Source: Acidobacteriota bacterium
GTDB taxonomy: Bacteria; Acidobacteriota; Blastocatellia; Chloracidobacteriales; Chloracidobacteriaceae
Assembly (NCBI GenBank): GCA_016208495.1
Contig: JACQXX010000048.1
Coordinates: 20,628-84,627 of the forward strand
Direction of reading: 5' to 3'
DNA length: 64,000 nt
Positions 42,896 to 52,692 of this stretch are shown piece after piece. Under the pieces are notes generated by a model, which was given only the letters and a program-made list of their open reading frames with translations, ran no database searches and was not told where the DNA came from. Within the stretch, counting starts at the first letter, position 1; each line of letters starts with the position of its first letter. The translations under genes were made by a program, and so were the position numbers.

Positions 42896-43080
42896 GGGAG
42901 CGCGGGCATCCTGCCCGCAGATGATTAAAATATCTGGCTTTTCAGATAAATATTTCCTGAGTCCTTGTTTGGGAAAGTCTCAGAAACCATTGAAAGATTT
43001 GGATTTATTTTCTGTGTATTCCCTGGTTTCTTTATCTGAAACTCCATAGAAACAATTGCAGGCAAGATGCCCGCGCTCCC
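42896..43080. mobile_element. 185-bp MITE-like element, family F
   Basis: Perfect 15-bp terminal inverted repeats GGGAGCGCGGGCATC (42896-42910) and GATGCCCGCGCTCCC (43066-43080), with an AT-rich interior. It lies between the broken globin and the CheW gene, ending 23 bases before the CheW start codon. Confidence 0.85.
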
Positions 43081-43103
43081 AGATGAAAAAGGAACCCTGA
43101 GCC

Positions 43104-44474
43104 ATGCCTGAAGAAAATGATTCGACAACCAATGTGAATGATCTGGCATTGCCGGACCTGCCCATACCCGGCGAAGGATCTGACGACCTGGAAATGCCGC
43201 TGGATTTACCGGATGCGGCACCTGCCTGGATGGCCGCGCTTGACCCTTCCCTGGACGAGCCGGAAGCCGATGTCCCACTCCCGGATGCCCCCGCTGATCG
43301 GCCAGGCGATGTGGTCGAACCAGCACCCGCGACCATTTCGTCACCCCGATTCGATGCTCTGAAAGAGCAGATTTCTTCACGACTTCAGGCTTTGGAAGTG
43401 GTGACGCCAGCGGATTTGGAATTACCCGCCAGTTCGTCAACCGATGATCGAGTGGATGATGCTCACTCTGAGTCCCTCGATGAAATACCAACTCAGGACC
43501 CGGCGTGGGTTACCGGCAGCAGTCCAATTTTGGAAATTCCAGCTCAGGTGGATGCCCCAATGGCAGCATCCCAGGCAGAATCAGTTCTTGACCTTCCATC
43601 CAGAACCTTTGAGTTTCAGGCGCCGGTGCCACCGGCAGCAACCTCACCGTTTGAGGCGACAGACCCGATGCCTGCTTCCCTCTCTGTGACGGTGGAAGAA
43701 CCTGCCACCATTGAAATGGGAAGTGTTGAGCCAGAACAGATTGCCGATGAAACACCAGTCGTGGAGGTTCAGGCTGAGGCAATACTCGAAGTCACCAAAC
43801 CCCAGGATGTGGTGACGGAAAATCAAATTGAAGCTGAAGATCACAACTTTGAAATGCCGGATACCCTGCCCGAAGTCCTTGCCGACATGGCCGATGAACC
43901 TGACACAGCGTCAGGACCGTCGCTGGAGGATCTGATTGCCGATATTGACCATCAGACAGCTACCACACCTGGGGCATCCATCAAGCCACAGATTCGAGCC
44001 ACCCAATCTGAACCAACCACGGCCAGGAAACGCTATGTGGTCTTTTCATTGGCTGGCTCAAAATATGCCATTCCAATCACCAATGTGATTGAGATGGGCC
44101 GAATTCCGCCAATTACCGCCGTTCCATACCTCCCGGAATGGGTCCGAGGGGTGACGAACTTACGCGGTGACATTCTTTCCATGATCGAGTTACGCGCCTT
44201 CTTTGGATTGCCGCCACTTGAACAATCAGGGGCAGGTCGAATGCTGGTTGTTCGCAGCCAGCCGCGTGGATTAACAACTGGCCTCATCGTTGATGGCGTC
44301 CATGGAATGAGAGAGCTTGACACCGATTCGCTCAAACCCGTCACTGCCGCGATTGACGACCAGATCCTCAGATTTCTTTCCGGGTTATCGGTTGAAGAAG
44401 ACGGGTTACTGATCGTGCTCGATTTGGAGAGTGTCCTGTCATCGTCGGAACTGCGCATCGCGCACCATGCCTGA
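43104..44474 (+). CDS. CheW-domain adaptor (PilI-like) with long acidic N-terminal extension
   Basis: 456 residues. Only the last 145 or so are a CheW domain (KRYVVFSLAGSKYAIPITNVIEMGRIPPITAVPYLPEWVRGVTNLRGDILSMIELRAFFGL..., VDGVHGMREL). It links the receptor to the CheA kinase. Residues 1-310 are acidic, Pro/Ala/Thr-rich and repetitive in character (DLALPDLPIPGEGSDDLEMP), hence probably disordered. Ordinary CheW is about 160 residues. It precedes the PilJ-like receptor gene, as pilI does. The ribosome site (AAGGAA) is rather far and close to the family F element. Confidence 0.88.
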   Translation: MPEENDSTTNVNDLALPDLPIPGEGSDDLEMPLDLPDAAPAWMAALDPSLDEPEADVPLPDAPADRPGDVVEPAPATISSPRFDALKEQISSRLQALEVVTPADLELPASSSTDDRVDDAHSESLDEIPTQDPAWVTGSSPILEIPAQVDAPMAASQAESVLDLPSRTFEFQAPVPPAATSPFEATDPMPASLSVTVEEPATIEMGSVEPEQIADETPVVEVQAEAILEVTKPQDVVTENQIEAEDHNFEMPDTLPEVLADMADEPDTASGPSLEDLIADIDHQTATTPGASIKPQIRATQSEPTTARKRYVVFSLAGSKYAIPITNVIEMGRIPPITAVPYLPEWVRGVTNLRGDILSMIELRAFFGLPPLEQSGAGRMLVVRSQPRGLTTGLIVDGVHGMRELDTDSLKPVTAAIDDQILRFLSGLSVEEDGLLIVLDLESVLSSSELRIAHHA

Positions 44475-44480
44475 AGTTTA

Positions 44481-44584
44481 ATACCATTTTGGAATGAAGT
44501 AGTCGTATTAGAGAACAGCCAAGTAATTCAATCAATTGAAGTTAGCGAACTACGGACTACGATCTACTGACTACAAACTGGTAT
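44481..44584. repeat. 104-bp dispersed repeat, family H (copy 2)
   Basis: Begins ATACCATTTTGGAATGAAG and ends CTACAAACTGGTAT. It is nearly identical to the reverse complement of 20168-20271, with the same length. It starts six bases after the CheW gene. Confidence 0.9.
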
Positions 44585-44716
44585 AACTTTCCGGCTTTGT
44601 TTCACAACGGATTGATCAAATTATGAAGGATTACTTCGTTGAAAAATAATGGTTTAGTCTTTTCATAATTCAAAGCTCATCATTCATAATTTGGTTGGCA
44701 TTGAGGAGGATTTACA

Positions 44717-46921
44717 ATGTTACGGTTTCTTCGAAATCTCAAAATCTGGCAAAAGCTCGGTCTGCTGGTGCTGGTGTTTGGTGCAGCCTTGCTGATTATG
44801 GGCGGACTCTATCTCCGGACTCTCAACGACAATCTGGCAACATTCAACTCAAAAGCAGCAGGGTCAGAGTACCTGATTCCAGCTTCGAATTTGGCCAGAA
44901 ATGCCGCCCGGTATCGTGGCTCACTGGCGAGTTTCCTGGGTGGGAAAAAAGAGTTTCAGATCAAGTACCAGGAAGCCCAGCAAGCGGTTGAAACTGATTT
45001 GAAGGCTATCGAAAGCCTGATCGCCTCCGATGGTGACCAGTTTAAAAAAGTCGACCGGTTCCGGCAGCTAAAACAAAAATGGGAAACGTTGAAAGCGACT
45101 CAAACTCAGATGGAAGCGAGAGAAAGCTTTGAACAAAACACTGAACTCATCAGCGATGTGCTGCTTTTTATCGGTGAAATCGGAGATGCTTCGAAAATTT
45201 CACTCGACCCTGAATTTGGCACTTATTACCTTGGACGTTCGGTTTTGGAAGAACTTCCAACCATCGTTGAAGCCCTTGGTCAACTTCGTGGTCGTGGTGC
45301 AAGTTTAATCAGTCTGAAACAACTCACTCCCGAGGATAAACAGCGGCTGCTCAGCTTGTTCAGCGACTTGCAAGGCGGCAATCAACGCCTCAAACGCAAT
45401 GTCAAAACAGCCTTTCAGAAAGATCCAACCATCTCTGATTCCATCACGCCACTCCTCAAGGACAGTGAGGCTCCCTTCCAAAAATTTTCGGCACTGGTCA
45501 CAACCTTGATCTCGTCCACGTCTGAGACCATCACCATTGATCCGGTTCAATACTTCGACACTGGAACAGCCGCGATTGATCAGTTTGTCCCGATCAGTTC
45601 CGCCACCACCACGCTGCTCAACGAAACGTTGAAAATTCGCCAAAAACAAGTCAACCAAAGTCGAAATATCACCATTGGTATTATGGTCGTTGGATTGGTC
45701 TTTGGGTTCTTGCTGGCGTTTTTTATCGCTCGAACCATCACGCGCCAGGTCACCAGTATTTCACAATTGTTCAATGCGATTGGGATTGGTGATTTCGACA
45801 CACGAGCTGAGGTTTACAGCGAAGATGAGCTTGGCCAGATGACGACTTCGCTCAACGCCATGCTTGAAAATATTCTCTCACTGATTCAATCACAGGAAGA
45901 ACGCGAACAAATCCAGAACAGCATTATGAAGCTGCTGGATGAAATTGCCGGGGTGGCTGAAGGCGACCTGACTCAAGAGGCCGAAGTCACGGCGGAAATG
46001 ACGGGCGCGATTGCCGACTCGTTCAACTTTATGATCGGTGAACTCCGGCGAATCATCAGCAACGTGCAGGAAGTGACGGTCAACGTCAGTGCCGCCGCCA
46101 CCGAGGTCCAATCCACGACCGAACATCTCGCCGAAGGCAGTGAAGCCCAGGCGGTTCAAATTGTGGATACTTCAGCCGCTATCGAAGAAATGGCGGCATC
46201 CATCCAGCAAGTATCAGAAAATGCTGTGTTGTCAGCCAGAGTGTCTGAGCAGGCACGCGTCAATGCCAAACAAGGTTCGGAAGCGGTGCAAAAGACGATT
46301 TACGGTATGAATGGTATTCGCCAGCAAGTGCAGGAAACCGCCAAACGAATCAAGCGACTCGGTGAAAGCTCACAGGAAATCGGCGAAATCGTCCAGCTCA
46401 TCAGCGACATTGCCGACCGAACCAGCATTCTGGCGTTGAATGCTTCAATTCAAGCCGCAATGGCCGGCGAAGCAGGTCGCGGGTTTGCCGTGGTCGCCGG
46501 TGAAGTCGAACGTCTGGCAGAACGGTCCGCCGAAGCCACCAAGCGTATCAGCACACTGATCAAAACCATCCAGAGCGAAACCAACGAGGCCGTGGCCGCC
46601 ATGGAAACCACCACTCGGGAAGTCGTCGTCGGGTCTGAAGTTGCCAATGAAGCTGGAAAATCACTGGTTGAAATCGAAACCGTGTCAAACCGGCTGGCCG
46701 AATTGATGCAATCCATCTCGATGGCCACCAAACAACAGGCACGCGGTTCGGAATCCGTCGCCAAAGCCATGGGCGATATCTCTGACATTACACAGCAAAC
46801 AGCCGCCGGTACAAAACAAGCCGCCGTTTCAATCCGCAAACTTTCCGAACTGGCCGATAACCTTCGGGTATCAGTCAGTACCTTCAAGCTGCCGTCAAAT
46901 GGCCATGGAAGCGCCTATTAA
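44717..46921 (+). CDS. pilJ: Methyl-accepting chemotaxis protein, PilJ/PixJ type
   Basis: 734 residues with a strong ribosome site (GAGGAGG). Membrane helices at about 15-35 and 318-338 enclose a periplasmic helical domain. A first HAMP follows, then the second HAMP characteristic of PilJ/PixJ ([33 protein letters not shown]), and the signalling coiled coil. The hairpin tip reads [22 protein letters not shown]. This QAAMAGE tip and the closing SVSTFKLP are those of Tfp-class receptors. It senses a periplasmic signal, probably pilus-related, and controls the CheA-type kinase. Confidence 0.92.
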   Translation: MLRFLRNLKIWQKLGLLVLVFGAALLIMGGLYLRTLNDNLATFNSKAAGSEYLIPASNLARNAARYRGSLASFLGGKKEFQIKYQEAQQAVETDLKAIESLIASDGDQFKKVDRFRQLKQKWETLKATQTQMEARESFEQNTELISDVLLFIGEIGDASKISLDPEFGTYYLGRSVLEELPTIVEALGQLRGRGASLISLKQLTPEDKQRLLSLFSDLQGGNQRLKRNVKTAFQKDPTISDSITPLLKDSEAPFQKFSALVTTLISSTSETITIDPVQYFDTGTAAIDQFVPISSATTTLLNETLKIRQKQVNQSRNITIGIMVVGLVFGFLLAFFIARTITRQVTSISQLFNAIGIGDFDTRAEVYSEDELGQMTTSLNAMLENILSLIQSQEEREQIQNSIMKLLDEIAGVAEGDLTQEAEVTAEMTGAIADSFNFMIGELRRIISNVQEVTVNVSAAATEVQSTTEHLAEGSEAQAVQIVDTSAAIEEMAASIQQVSENAVLSARVSEQARVNAKQGSEAVQKTIYGMNGIRQQVQETAKRIKRLGESSQEIGEIVQLISDIADRTSILALNASIQAAMAGEAGRGFAVVAGEVERLAERSAEATKRISTLIKTIQSETNEAVAAMETTTREVVVGSEVANEAGKSLVEIETVSNRLAELMQSISMATKQQARGSESVAKAMGDISDITQQTAAGTKQAAVSIRKLSELADNLRVSVSTFKLPSNGHGSAY

Positions 46922-46987
46922 ACTCTGAAGGCATCGGGCTGGAGATGTCTTCAGCCCGATATCAGAACCTGGACAGAAGGAGTTTTC

Positions 46988-47839
46988 ATGACCGGAACCG
47001 GCCAGTTGATGTCCCCCTCGGAACACAAGATTTGGCGGCAGTTCATTGAAAACCGGTGCGGTATTGATTTCGGTGAAACGCGGCTTCAGTACCTGTGCCG
47101 CCGGCTTTCGGAACGAATGCGCGCACTCAATATCACTGGCTTCCACCGATACTACACCTATCTAAATTTCAACGCTGAGAAGGAACAGGAATGGCCAAAG
47201 CTCCTTGAACTCCTGGTGGTCGGTGAAACCAGTTTCTTTCGCCACGAAGGCTCTTTTCTGGCCTTGCGAAATCTGGTCATTCCTGGATTGATCGCCAGGA
47301 AACAACAAACTGGCAGCCAGGGGCTGACGATGTGGAGCGCCGGATGTTCAACCGGGCAGGAAGCATATTCGATGACGATGACGGCGCTTGATCTGATTGA
47401 TCCACAGAAAATCCAGGTTGAAACCCTGGGCACCGACATCAATACAACCGTCCTGGAAAAAGCCCGCACTGGCAAATATTCGCCGCTCGCGATTCGCTCT
47501 CTGCCGGCAGCCTATCGCAAAAAATATCTGACTGAACTTCGGCAGGATCGAGAAACAATCTATCAAGTCAACCAGTCAGTGAGAGACGGGGTTCAGTTTG
47601 GGCATCACAATTTGAAAACTATCGAACACAACCTGGTCCCCGGACAGGATGTCATTTTTTGCCAGAATGCATTGATTTACTTCACGGCAGAATTTCGACC
47701 GGTGGTCGTTCAGGCACTGTGCCAGTGTTTAAATCCAGGCGGCTTTTTGTTTCTGGCGCCAGGCGAAATTGTCGGGTTCAAACTGCCGGGAATCCAAAGC
47801 GTGAAAGCTGAAGATTCACTGGTTTTTCAACGGCTCTAA
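46988..47839 (+). CDS. cheR: CheR-type protein-glutamate methyltransferase (PilK-like)
   Basis: 283 residues with AAGGAG five bases upstream. It methylates receptor glutamates using S-adenosylmethionine. Seen: an N-terminal helical domain with RLQYLCRRLSERMRALNI; the VGETSFFRHEGSFLAL block; the SAM site MWSAGCSTGQEAYSM; GTDINTTVLEKARTGKYS; and DVIFCQNALIYF. There is no TPR tail. Its position after the PilJ-like gene matches pilK. The TAA stop is provided by the first bases of the family B element at 47837. Confidence 0.92.
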   Translation: MTGTGQLMSPSEHKIWRQFIENRCGIDFGETRLQYLCRRLSERMRALNITGFHRYYTYLNFNAEKEQEWPKLLELLVVGETSFFRHEGSFLALRNLVIPGLIARKQQTGSQGLTMWSAGCSTGQEAYSMTMTALDLIDPQKIQVETLGTDINTTVLEKARTGKYSPLAIRSLPAAYRKKYLTELRQDRETIYQVNQSVRDGVQFGHHNLKTIEHNLVPGQDVIFCQNALIYFTAEFRPVVVQALCQCLNPGGFLFLAPGEIVGFKLPGIQSVKAEDSLVFQRL

Positions 47840-48106
47840 GAGTTGAAGCTGTTTTAGTTCTTAGCCCAGGAACTGGGTGTCGGCTCGTAGCCCAGGGTGA
47901 GTCTTCGAGCCCTGGGAATCGGGTTATTCCCTTTTCCCCGCCTGGCCAGCCGCCGCCTACGGCGGCTGGCCAGGCGGGGAGGGGAAAATCTGGATCTGAC
48001 CCACATCCGGTGGTGGCGCGTCCAAAGCGACGCTGACCACCGGCTAACCTTGCTCCATCCCTGCGGGATGAGAACTAAAACCCGGTTCAACCCTTAACTG
48101 GCATTA
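47837..48106. mobile_element. Family B MITE-like element (left end trimmed)
   Basis: The right end (48086-48106, TTCAACCCTTAACTGGCATT) is complete. The left retains only TAAGAGTTGAA, whose TAA is the cheR stop codon. Inside: GTAGCCCAGGGTGAG, GCCAGCCGCCGCCTACGG and a right half that matches 20385-20537 reversed. It fills the cheR-cheA spacer; no gene is seen. Confidence 0.85.
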
Positions 48107-48170
48107 CTGACTCATTGCAAATTGATACACCTTAAACCGGTATCTGGGGCTAACCGAGGAAAGAGTATTT

Positions 48171-51125
48171 ATGGTGAAAAAAATTGACCCGGAAATTCTG
48201 ATGGGATTTATCGAAGAAGCCAAAAGCTATCTTCCAACCATCCTTGATTGCATTGACACGTTTAAGCACGACCCGGACCAGCTCGATGCGCTCGAAGAAG
48301 CCCACCGGCTGTTTCACAGTATCAAGGGAGCGGCTTCCATGGTTGGACTCTCGGCCCTGAGCCATGTTGCCTACTTTGCGGAAGAAGCCCTGGAAGAAAT
48401 CGCCGCTGGTCAACTTGAATTCACGCCAGATACCACCACTGTTTTCCTGTTGACGGTCAGCCAGGTCGAATCCTATCTGGACGGAATACTGTCTGGGACA
48501 CTCGATGATCAGGCCATCCTGGTGGAAGTGGTCAAAAGTTTTCGGCGACTCAAACACCTTCCGCCTTCGGGTGATGAAGCAGCCATTGAAACACTGGTCA
48601 CACACAGCCAGCCCTCACCAGTGGAGCCACAATCGCAACCAGTGATGGCGGTCAAACCGCCAGTTGAAGAACACAAAACCCTTGAAATCAAACCAGTTGT
48701 CATCAGTACCGCTCGCCGGACAGATCATATTGACGAAGCATCGCTTGAGCTTCGCGAAGCCTTTTTGGAAGAAGCCGACGAACACCTCCAAAATATCACC
48801 CGTGTCCTGCGGTTGCTTGAAAAAGATGCGTCCAACAAAGGCTGGCAACAGGAAATCCGCCGCAGCGTGCATACCCTGAAAGGGGCCGCTGGGATGGTCG
48901 GGTTTCAAACCGTCAGCCGGCTGGCACATCGGATGGAAGATTTGCTGGATGCCGTCTATGAAGACGACCTGGAACTGACCACAGAAATTATCGCGCTGAT
49001 CTTTGTCACCACTGATACCCTCGAAGACCTGCTCCACAAAGGCAGCGCCGAAGTCCGGGAACGCGCCGAAGATCTCTATCAACGCTTTGCGGCATTTCTA
49101 GGGACGGAACTCGCAGACATGGAACCGGTTTCAGGCGGTACCCGCCTTGAACCCCTGGGCCAGGAAAGCATGATTGACCTGGCGGGGATGATCCCAGAGC
49201 GGCGTCGGGAAGCCGACCAGTCGAAAGAGGATGAGCAGGCAGACCTTCAACGGCAGCCATCCCAGGTGGTGCGAGTACCGATTGAACGGCTGGATGAACT
49301 TGTCCGACTGGTCAGCGAACTCATCGTCAGCCGGTCCACCTTTGAACAGTATTTCAGAAAACTCAACCACGAAGTTGATGAACTCCGGTTGAGTGTCGGG
49401 CGGTCACAGCGCATTGCCAACCGGTTTGATACTGAATATGAAGTCAGTGCCCTGGGCAAAGGAATGGCATCCCTGGTCAATGTGGCGGCGGTTGGCGCTG
49501 GAAATGGGTTTACGATTTCAGCGTCTCCGGTAAAGCAAACCCACGGCTTTGACGAACTGGAATTTGACCGCTACACCGAATTTCACCTGCTCACCCGTGA
49601 ACTCAGTGAAAATACAGGCGATATCAACGCCGTCAGCAACGAACTGCATAACACCATCGGCGATTTCGACAGCTATCTCAACGGCTTAAATCGGCTGACA
49701 AGCGAAGTTCAGGACAAACTGATGCGGTTGCGGATGGTGCCGGTCGGGTCATTGACAGCGCGGCTCCATCGCACGGTTCGGGTCACCGCCGAACATCAGG
49801 CCAAACTGGCGAAATTAACCGTTGAAGGCGAGCAGGTCGAACTCGACAAAACGGTACTCGAAGAAATTGCCGACCCGTTGCTGCACATCCTGCGCAATGC
49901 GGTTGACCACGGAATCGAACCTCCGGCCCTGCGCCAGGCACTTGGAAAACCAAAAATCGGACATATCCGGGTGCGAGCTTTTTATGAGGCGACGCAGGTG
50001 GTGATTCAGGTCAGTGATGACGGCGGCGGCATTGAACCGGAGGTCATTCGGGCAGCAGCAGTTCGCCGAGGCCATATTTCCGAACCCGAAGCCGCCCATT
50101 TGACGGATGAAGAAATTTATTCCTTCCTTTTTCTACCTGGATTTAGCACGGCATCAGAGGTCAGTGAAATTTCCGGTCGTGGCGTCGGCATGGATATTGT
50201 CAAAGAAACCGTGACCCGAATGAAAGGCACGGTGGCGATCCACTCCGTTCCTGGTCAGGGGATGACGCTGACCATTCGGTTGCCGATGACCCTGGCGATC
50301 CTGCGGGTCATTCTGGTTAAAGCCAGCACTGAGACGTTTGCGATTCCGCTGGCACCGGTGACCCGAATTTTGCGGATCGAAAAAGATGACATCGAACACA
50401 TCGGGCAAAAAGAAGTGATTCGAGTTGAAGGCGAGGTGTATCCGCTCCTGCAATTGGGAACGGTGCTCAATCTCAAACAACCGGCGGATGAGACACTTCG
50501 CCGGGTTCCGGTGCTGATTCTCAACCTTGGTTCTCAGCAGATTGCGGTTGCCGTAGACCAGTTGCTGGAAGCTCGCGAAGTGGTAGTCAAATCCATGGGT
50601 AATCTCTTACAGCGTGTCCCTGGTGTCGCCGGCGCCACCCTGATGGGAGACGGCAGCGTTGTTCTGATTCTCAATCCAAATGAACTGGTCCGGACCACAA
50701 CCCAGCCGGAAATCCAGCCCAGATCAGTTGTCAGAACTCCCGCCAAAACTCGCGAAGCCCTCCGCGTCCTGATCGTGGATGATTCGGTCAGTGTTCGTCG
50801 GGTACTTTCCAATTTCGTGCGCAATCAGGGGTGGACTCCGACTGAAGCCAGAGACGGCCTCGAAGCCCTTGAACTGCTGCAAAGCGGAACAATCAATCCA
50901 GATGTGGTGTTGCTCGACATCGAAATGCCGCGCATGGATGGCTATGAACTCACGGCCACGGTTCGGTCAAACAATGCCTTAAAGCACATCCCCATCGTGA
51001 TGCTCACCTCTCGCGCCGGGGAAAAACACCGCCGCAAGGCCATGGACGTTGGCGCCACTGACTATCTGGTTAAACCCTATCAGGAAGAAGTGCTGCTGGG
51101 GGTAATGCGACGATTGACCCAGTAA
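48171..51125 (+). CDS. cheA: CheA-type chemosensory histidine kinase with C-terminal receiver (ChpA-like)
   Basis: 984 residues with a GAGGAAA ribosome site. Two HPt domains: His49 in LFHSIKGAASMVG and His234 in SVHTLKGAAGMVG. A linker, dimerisation helices (IERLDELVRLVSELIVSRSTFEQ), HATPase (LLHILRNAVDHGIEP, SDDGGGIEPE, SGRGVGMDIVKE), a CheW-like P5 domain and a receiver follow (863-984; VLIVDDSVSVRRVL, VVLLDIEMPRMDGYE, DYLVKPYQEE). The P2 domain is absent. Multiple HPt plus a C-terminal receiver is the ChpA/PixL architecture of type IV pilus systems; ChpA of Pseudomonas has eight HPt-like modules. It would phosphorylate the PilG- and PilH-like regulators. Confidence 0.94.
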   Translation: MVKKIDPEILMGFIEEAKSYLPTILDCIDTFKHDPDQLDALEEAHRLFHSIKGAASMVGLSALSHVAYFAEEALEEIAAGQLEFTPDTTTVFLLTVSQVESYLDGILSGTLDDQAILVEVVKSFRRLKHLPPSGDEAAIETLVTHSQPSPVEPQSQPVMAVKPPVEEHKTLEIKPVVISTARRTDHIDEASLELREAFLEEADEHLQNITRVLRLLEKDASNKGWQQEIRRSVHTLKGAAGMVGFQTVSRLAHRMEDLLDAVYEDDLELTTEIIALIFVTTDTLEDLLHKGSAEVRERAEDLYQRFAAFLGTELADMEPVSGGTRLEPLGQESMIDLAGMIPERRREADQSKEDEQADLQRQPSQVVRVPIERLDELVRLVSELIVSRSTFEQYFRKLNHEVDELRLSVGRSQRIANRFDTEYEVSALGKGMASLVNVAAVGAGNGFTISASPVKQTHGFDELEFDRYTEFHLLTRELSENTGDINAVSNELHNTIGDFDSYLNGLNRLTSEVQDKLMRLRMVPVGSLTARLHRTVRVTAEHQAKLAKLTVEGEQVELDKTVLEEIADPLLHILRNAVDHGIEPPALRQALGKPKIGHIRVRAFYEATQVVIQVSDDGGGIEPEVIRAAAVRRGHISEPEAAHLTDEEIYSFLFLPGFSTASEVSEISGRGVGMDIVKETVTRMKGTVAIHSVPGQGMTLTIRLPMTLAILRVILVKASTETFAIPLAPVTRILRIEKDDIEHIGQKEVIRVEGEVYPLLQLGTVLNLKQPADETLRRVPVLILNLGSQQIAVAVDQLLEAREVVVKSMGNLLQRVPGVAGATLMGDGSVVLILNPNELVRTTTQPEIQPRSVVRTPAKTREALRVLIVDDSVSVRRVLSNFVRNQGWTPTEARDGLEALELLQSGTINPDVVLLDIEMPRMDGYELTATVRSNNALKHIPIVMLTSRAGEKHRRKAMDVGATDYLVKPYQEEVLLGVMRRLTQ

Positions 51126-51300
51126 TACCAATCAGGGTTCAGGGTTCAGGGTTCAGGGTTTAAGGTTTAGGGAAAAGACAAAAAAGGACCTAAACTTGAA
51201 ACCTCGAAACCCCGAAACCCCAAAATCAGCAGCAGGTCGTTTACGACCTGCCTCAATTCAACCACCGCTACGCGGCGAAAACCAAAAATAACCTGTATTC

Positions 51301-51477
51301 CTCCGTTGCGGAAAGATCACTTGAGTTTGACAATCACCGCCCGGAGGGCGCTGGAGAGTAGCCGGTGGTTTGCCGCTTTGGGCATACCACCGGGATTCGT
51401 GCCCATTTCCCTCGCGCCCGGATGGGCGCTGGAAGCTTTCTTCAGCAAAGTTTCGGTCCGACCTTTCCGCAACGGAG
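51301..51477. mobile_element. 177-bp MITE-like element, family A, with 11-bp target duplication
   Basis: Perfect 15-bp terminal inverted repeats CTCCGTTGCGGAAAG (51301-51315) and CTTTCCGCAACGGAG (51463-51477). AACCTGTATTC occurs directly outside both ends (51290-51300 and 51478-51488), as expected of a target-site duplication. The interior is shared with 956-1206. The preceding part of the spacer (51126-51289) has short GGGTTCA repeats (51136-51160) and a GCAGGTCG/CGACCTGC palindrome, with no gene. Confidence 0.92.
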
Positions 51478-51491
51478 AACCTGTATTCGAA

Positions 51492-51600
51492 AACCCTGAA
51501 CCCTGAACCCTGAACCCTGAACCCTGAACCCTGAACCCTGAACCCTGAACCCTGAACCCTGAACCCCGAACCCTGAACCCTGAACCCTGAACCCTGAACC
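51492..51600. repeat. TGAACCC heptad array abutting cheB start, about 15 copies
   Basis: Tandem 7-bp units run to one base before the ATG of cheB and replace any normal leader or ribosome site. One unit (near 51566) has a single substitution. Confidence 0.97.
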
Positions 51601-51601
51601 T

Positions 51602-52690
51602 ATGGGTGAACCAATTCGTGTCGTGATTGCTGATGATTCGCCGTTTGTCTGCCGACTGCTGGCCTCGTACCTGCGCTCTGACCCAGAGATTGAAGTGGTT
51701 GGGATCGCACAGGATGGGAAACAGGCCATTGAAATGGTGAGCCGGCTCCGGCCCAGTGCCGTGACGCTGGATTTGGGAATGCCGGTTGTTGACGGACTGG
51801 AGGCGCTCAAACACATCATGCACACACAGCCCACGCCAGTCATCGTCATCAGCGGCATCAGCAGCGAATCGGCCACCTGCACGCTCCAGGCACTTGAAGC
51901 CGGGGCCGTGGATTTCATTTTGAAATACACCCCAGGCACCGACACCAACCCGGAGGCACTCCGGCATGAAATTATTACCAAAGTCCGGGCCGCTTCCCGG
52001 ATTCGGGTCATTCGATCATTAAAGGTTCAAAATGCTGGGGCTGGCAACCGGGTGAACGTACCGATTCTATTGAATCGCCTTGCAGAGCGAAAAACTGGGG
52101 AAAAGGTATCGCCTCCGGAAGCAAACCGACTGGTTGGTGGCGGAGTGATTGTGGTTGGGGCTTCCACTGGCGGCCCGGTAGCCTTGCGCGAATTGATTGG
52201 AAGTCTTCCGGGCGATTTACGAGCCACAGTTTTGGTGGTCCAGCATATGCCGGCCATGTTTACCAAAGTCCTCGCCCTCCAACTCAATCGGTCCGTCACC
52301 CTCAAGGTCAAAGAGGCTGAATCCGGGGACCCGCTCGAACCAGGCACCGTCCTGATTGCACCTGGTGGCTACCATATGCTGGTGGGGCCAGATTCCAGGA
52401 TTCGGCTGACCGAAGGCCCGGAAATCGAAGGCCACCGGCCATCGGTTGATGTCACCATGCAGTCAGTGGCGCAGCTCTATGGTTCACGGACCAAAGGCGT
52501 GCTCCTGACCGGAATGGGGAAAGACGGCTCAATGGGATTGCTTTCGATCCGGTCCCGAGGCGGCAAGACCTATGTGCAAGACGCCGCCAGTTGTGTCGTC
52601 AATGGCATGCCGCAAAGTGCGATTGACCTCGGCGTCGTTGATTGCGTGGCCCCGCCCCAGGAAATCGCCCGGCGGTTGTGCCAGTCTTAA
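51602..52690 (+). CDS. cheB: CheB protein-glutamate methylesterase/deamidase (ChpB-like)
   Basis: 362 residues. The receiver domain (Asp57 in AVTLDLGMPVVDG) regulates the C-terminal esterase. The esterase has catalytic Ser in VVGASTGGPVAL near residue 186, His in VVQHMPAMFTKVLA and Asp in TGMGKDGSMGL. It removes receptor methyl groups added by CheR. The start codon follows a heptad array with no Shine-Dalgarno sequence; no better start lies downstream before the receiver domain. Its order after the CheA gene matches chpB. Confidence 0.94.
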   Translation: MGEPIRVVIADDSPFVCRLLASYLRSDPEIEVVGIAQDGKQAIEMVSRLRPSAVTLDLGMPVVDGLEALKHIMHTQPTPVIVISGISSESATCTLQALEAGAVDFILKYTPGTDTNPEALRHEIITKVRAASRIRVIRSLKVQNAGAGNRVNVPILLNRLAERKTGEKVSPPEANRLVGGGVIVVGASTGGPVALRELIGSLPGDLRATVLVVQHMPAMFTKVLALQLNRSVTLKVKEAESGDPLEPGTVLIAPGGYHMLVGPDSRIRLTEGPEIEGHRPSVDVTMQSVAQLYGSRTKGVLLTGMGKDGSMGLLSIRSRGGKTYVQDAASCVVNGMPQSAIDLGVVDCVAPPQEIARRLCQS

Positions 52691-52692
52691 TC

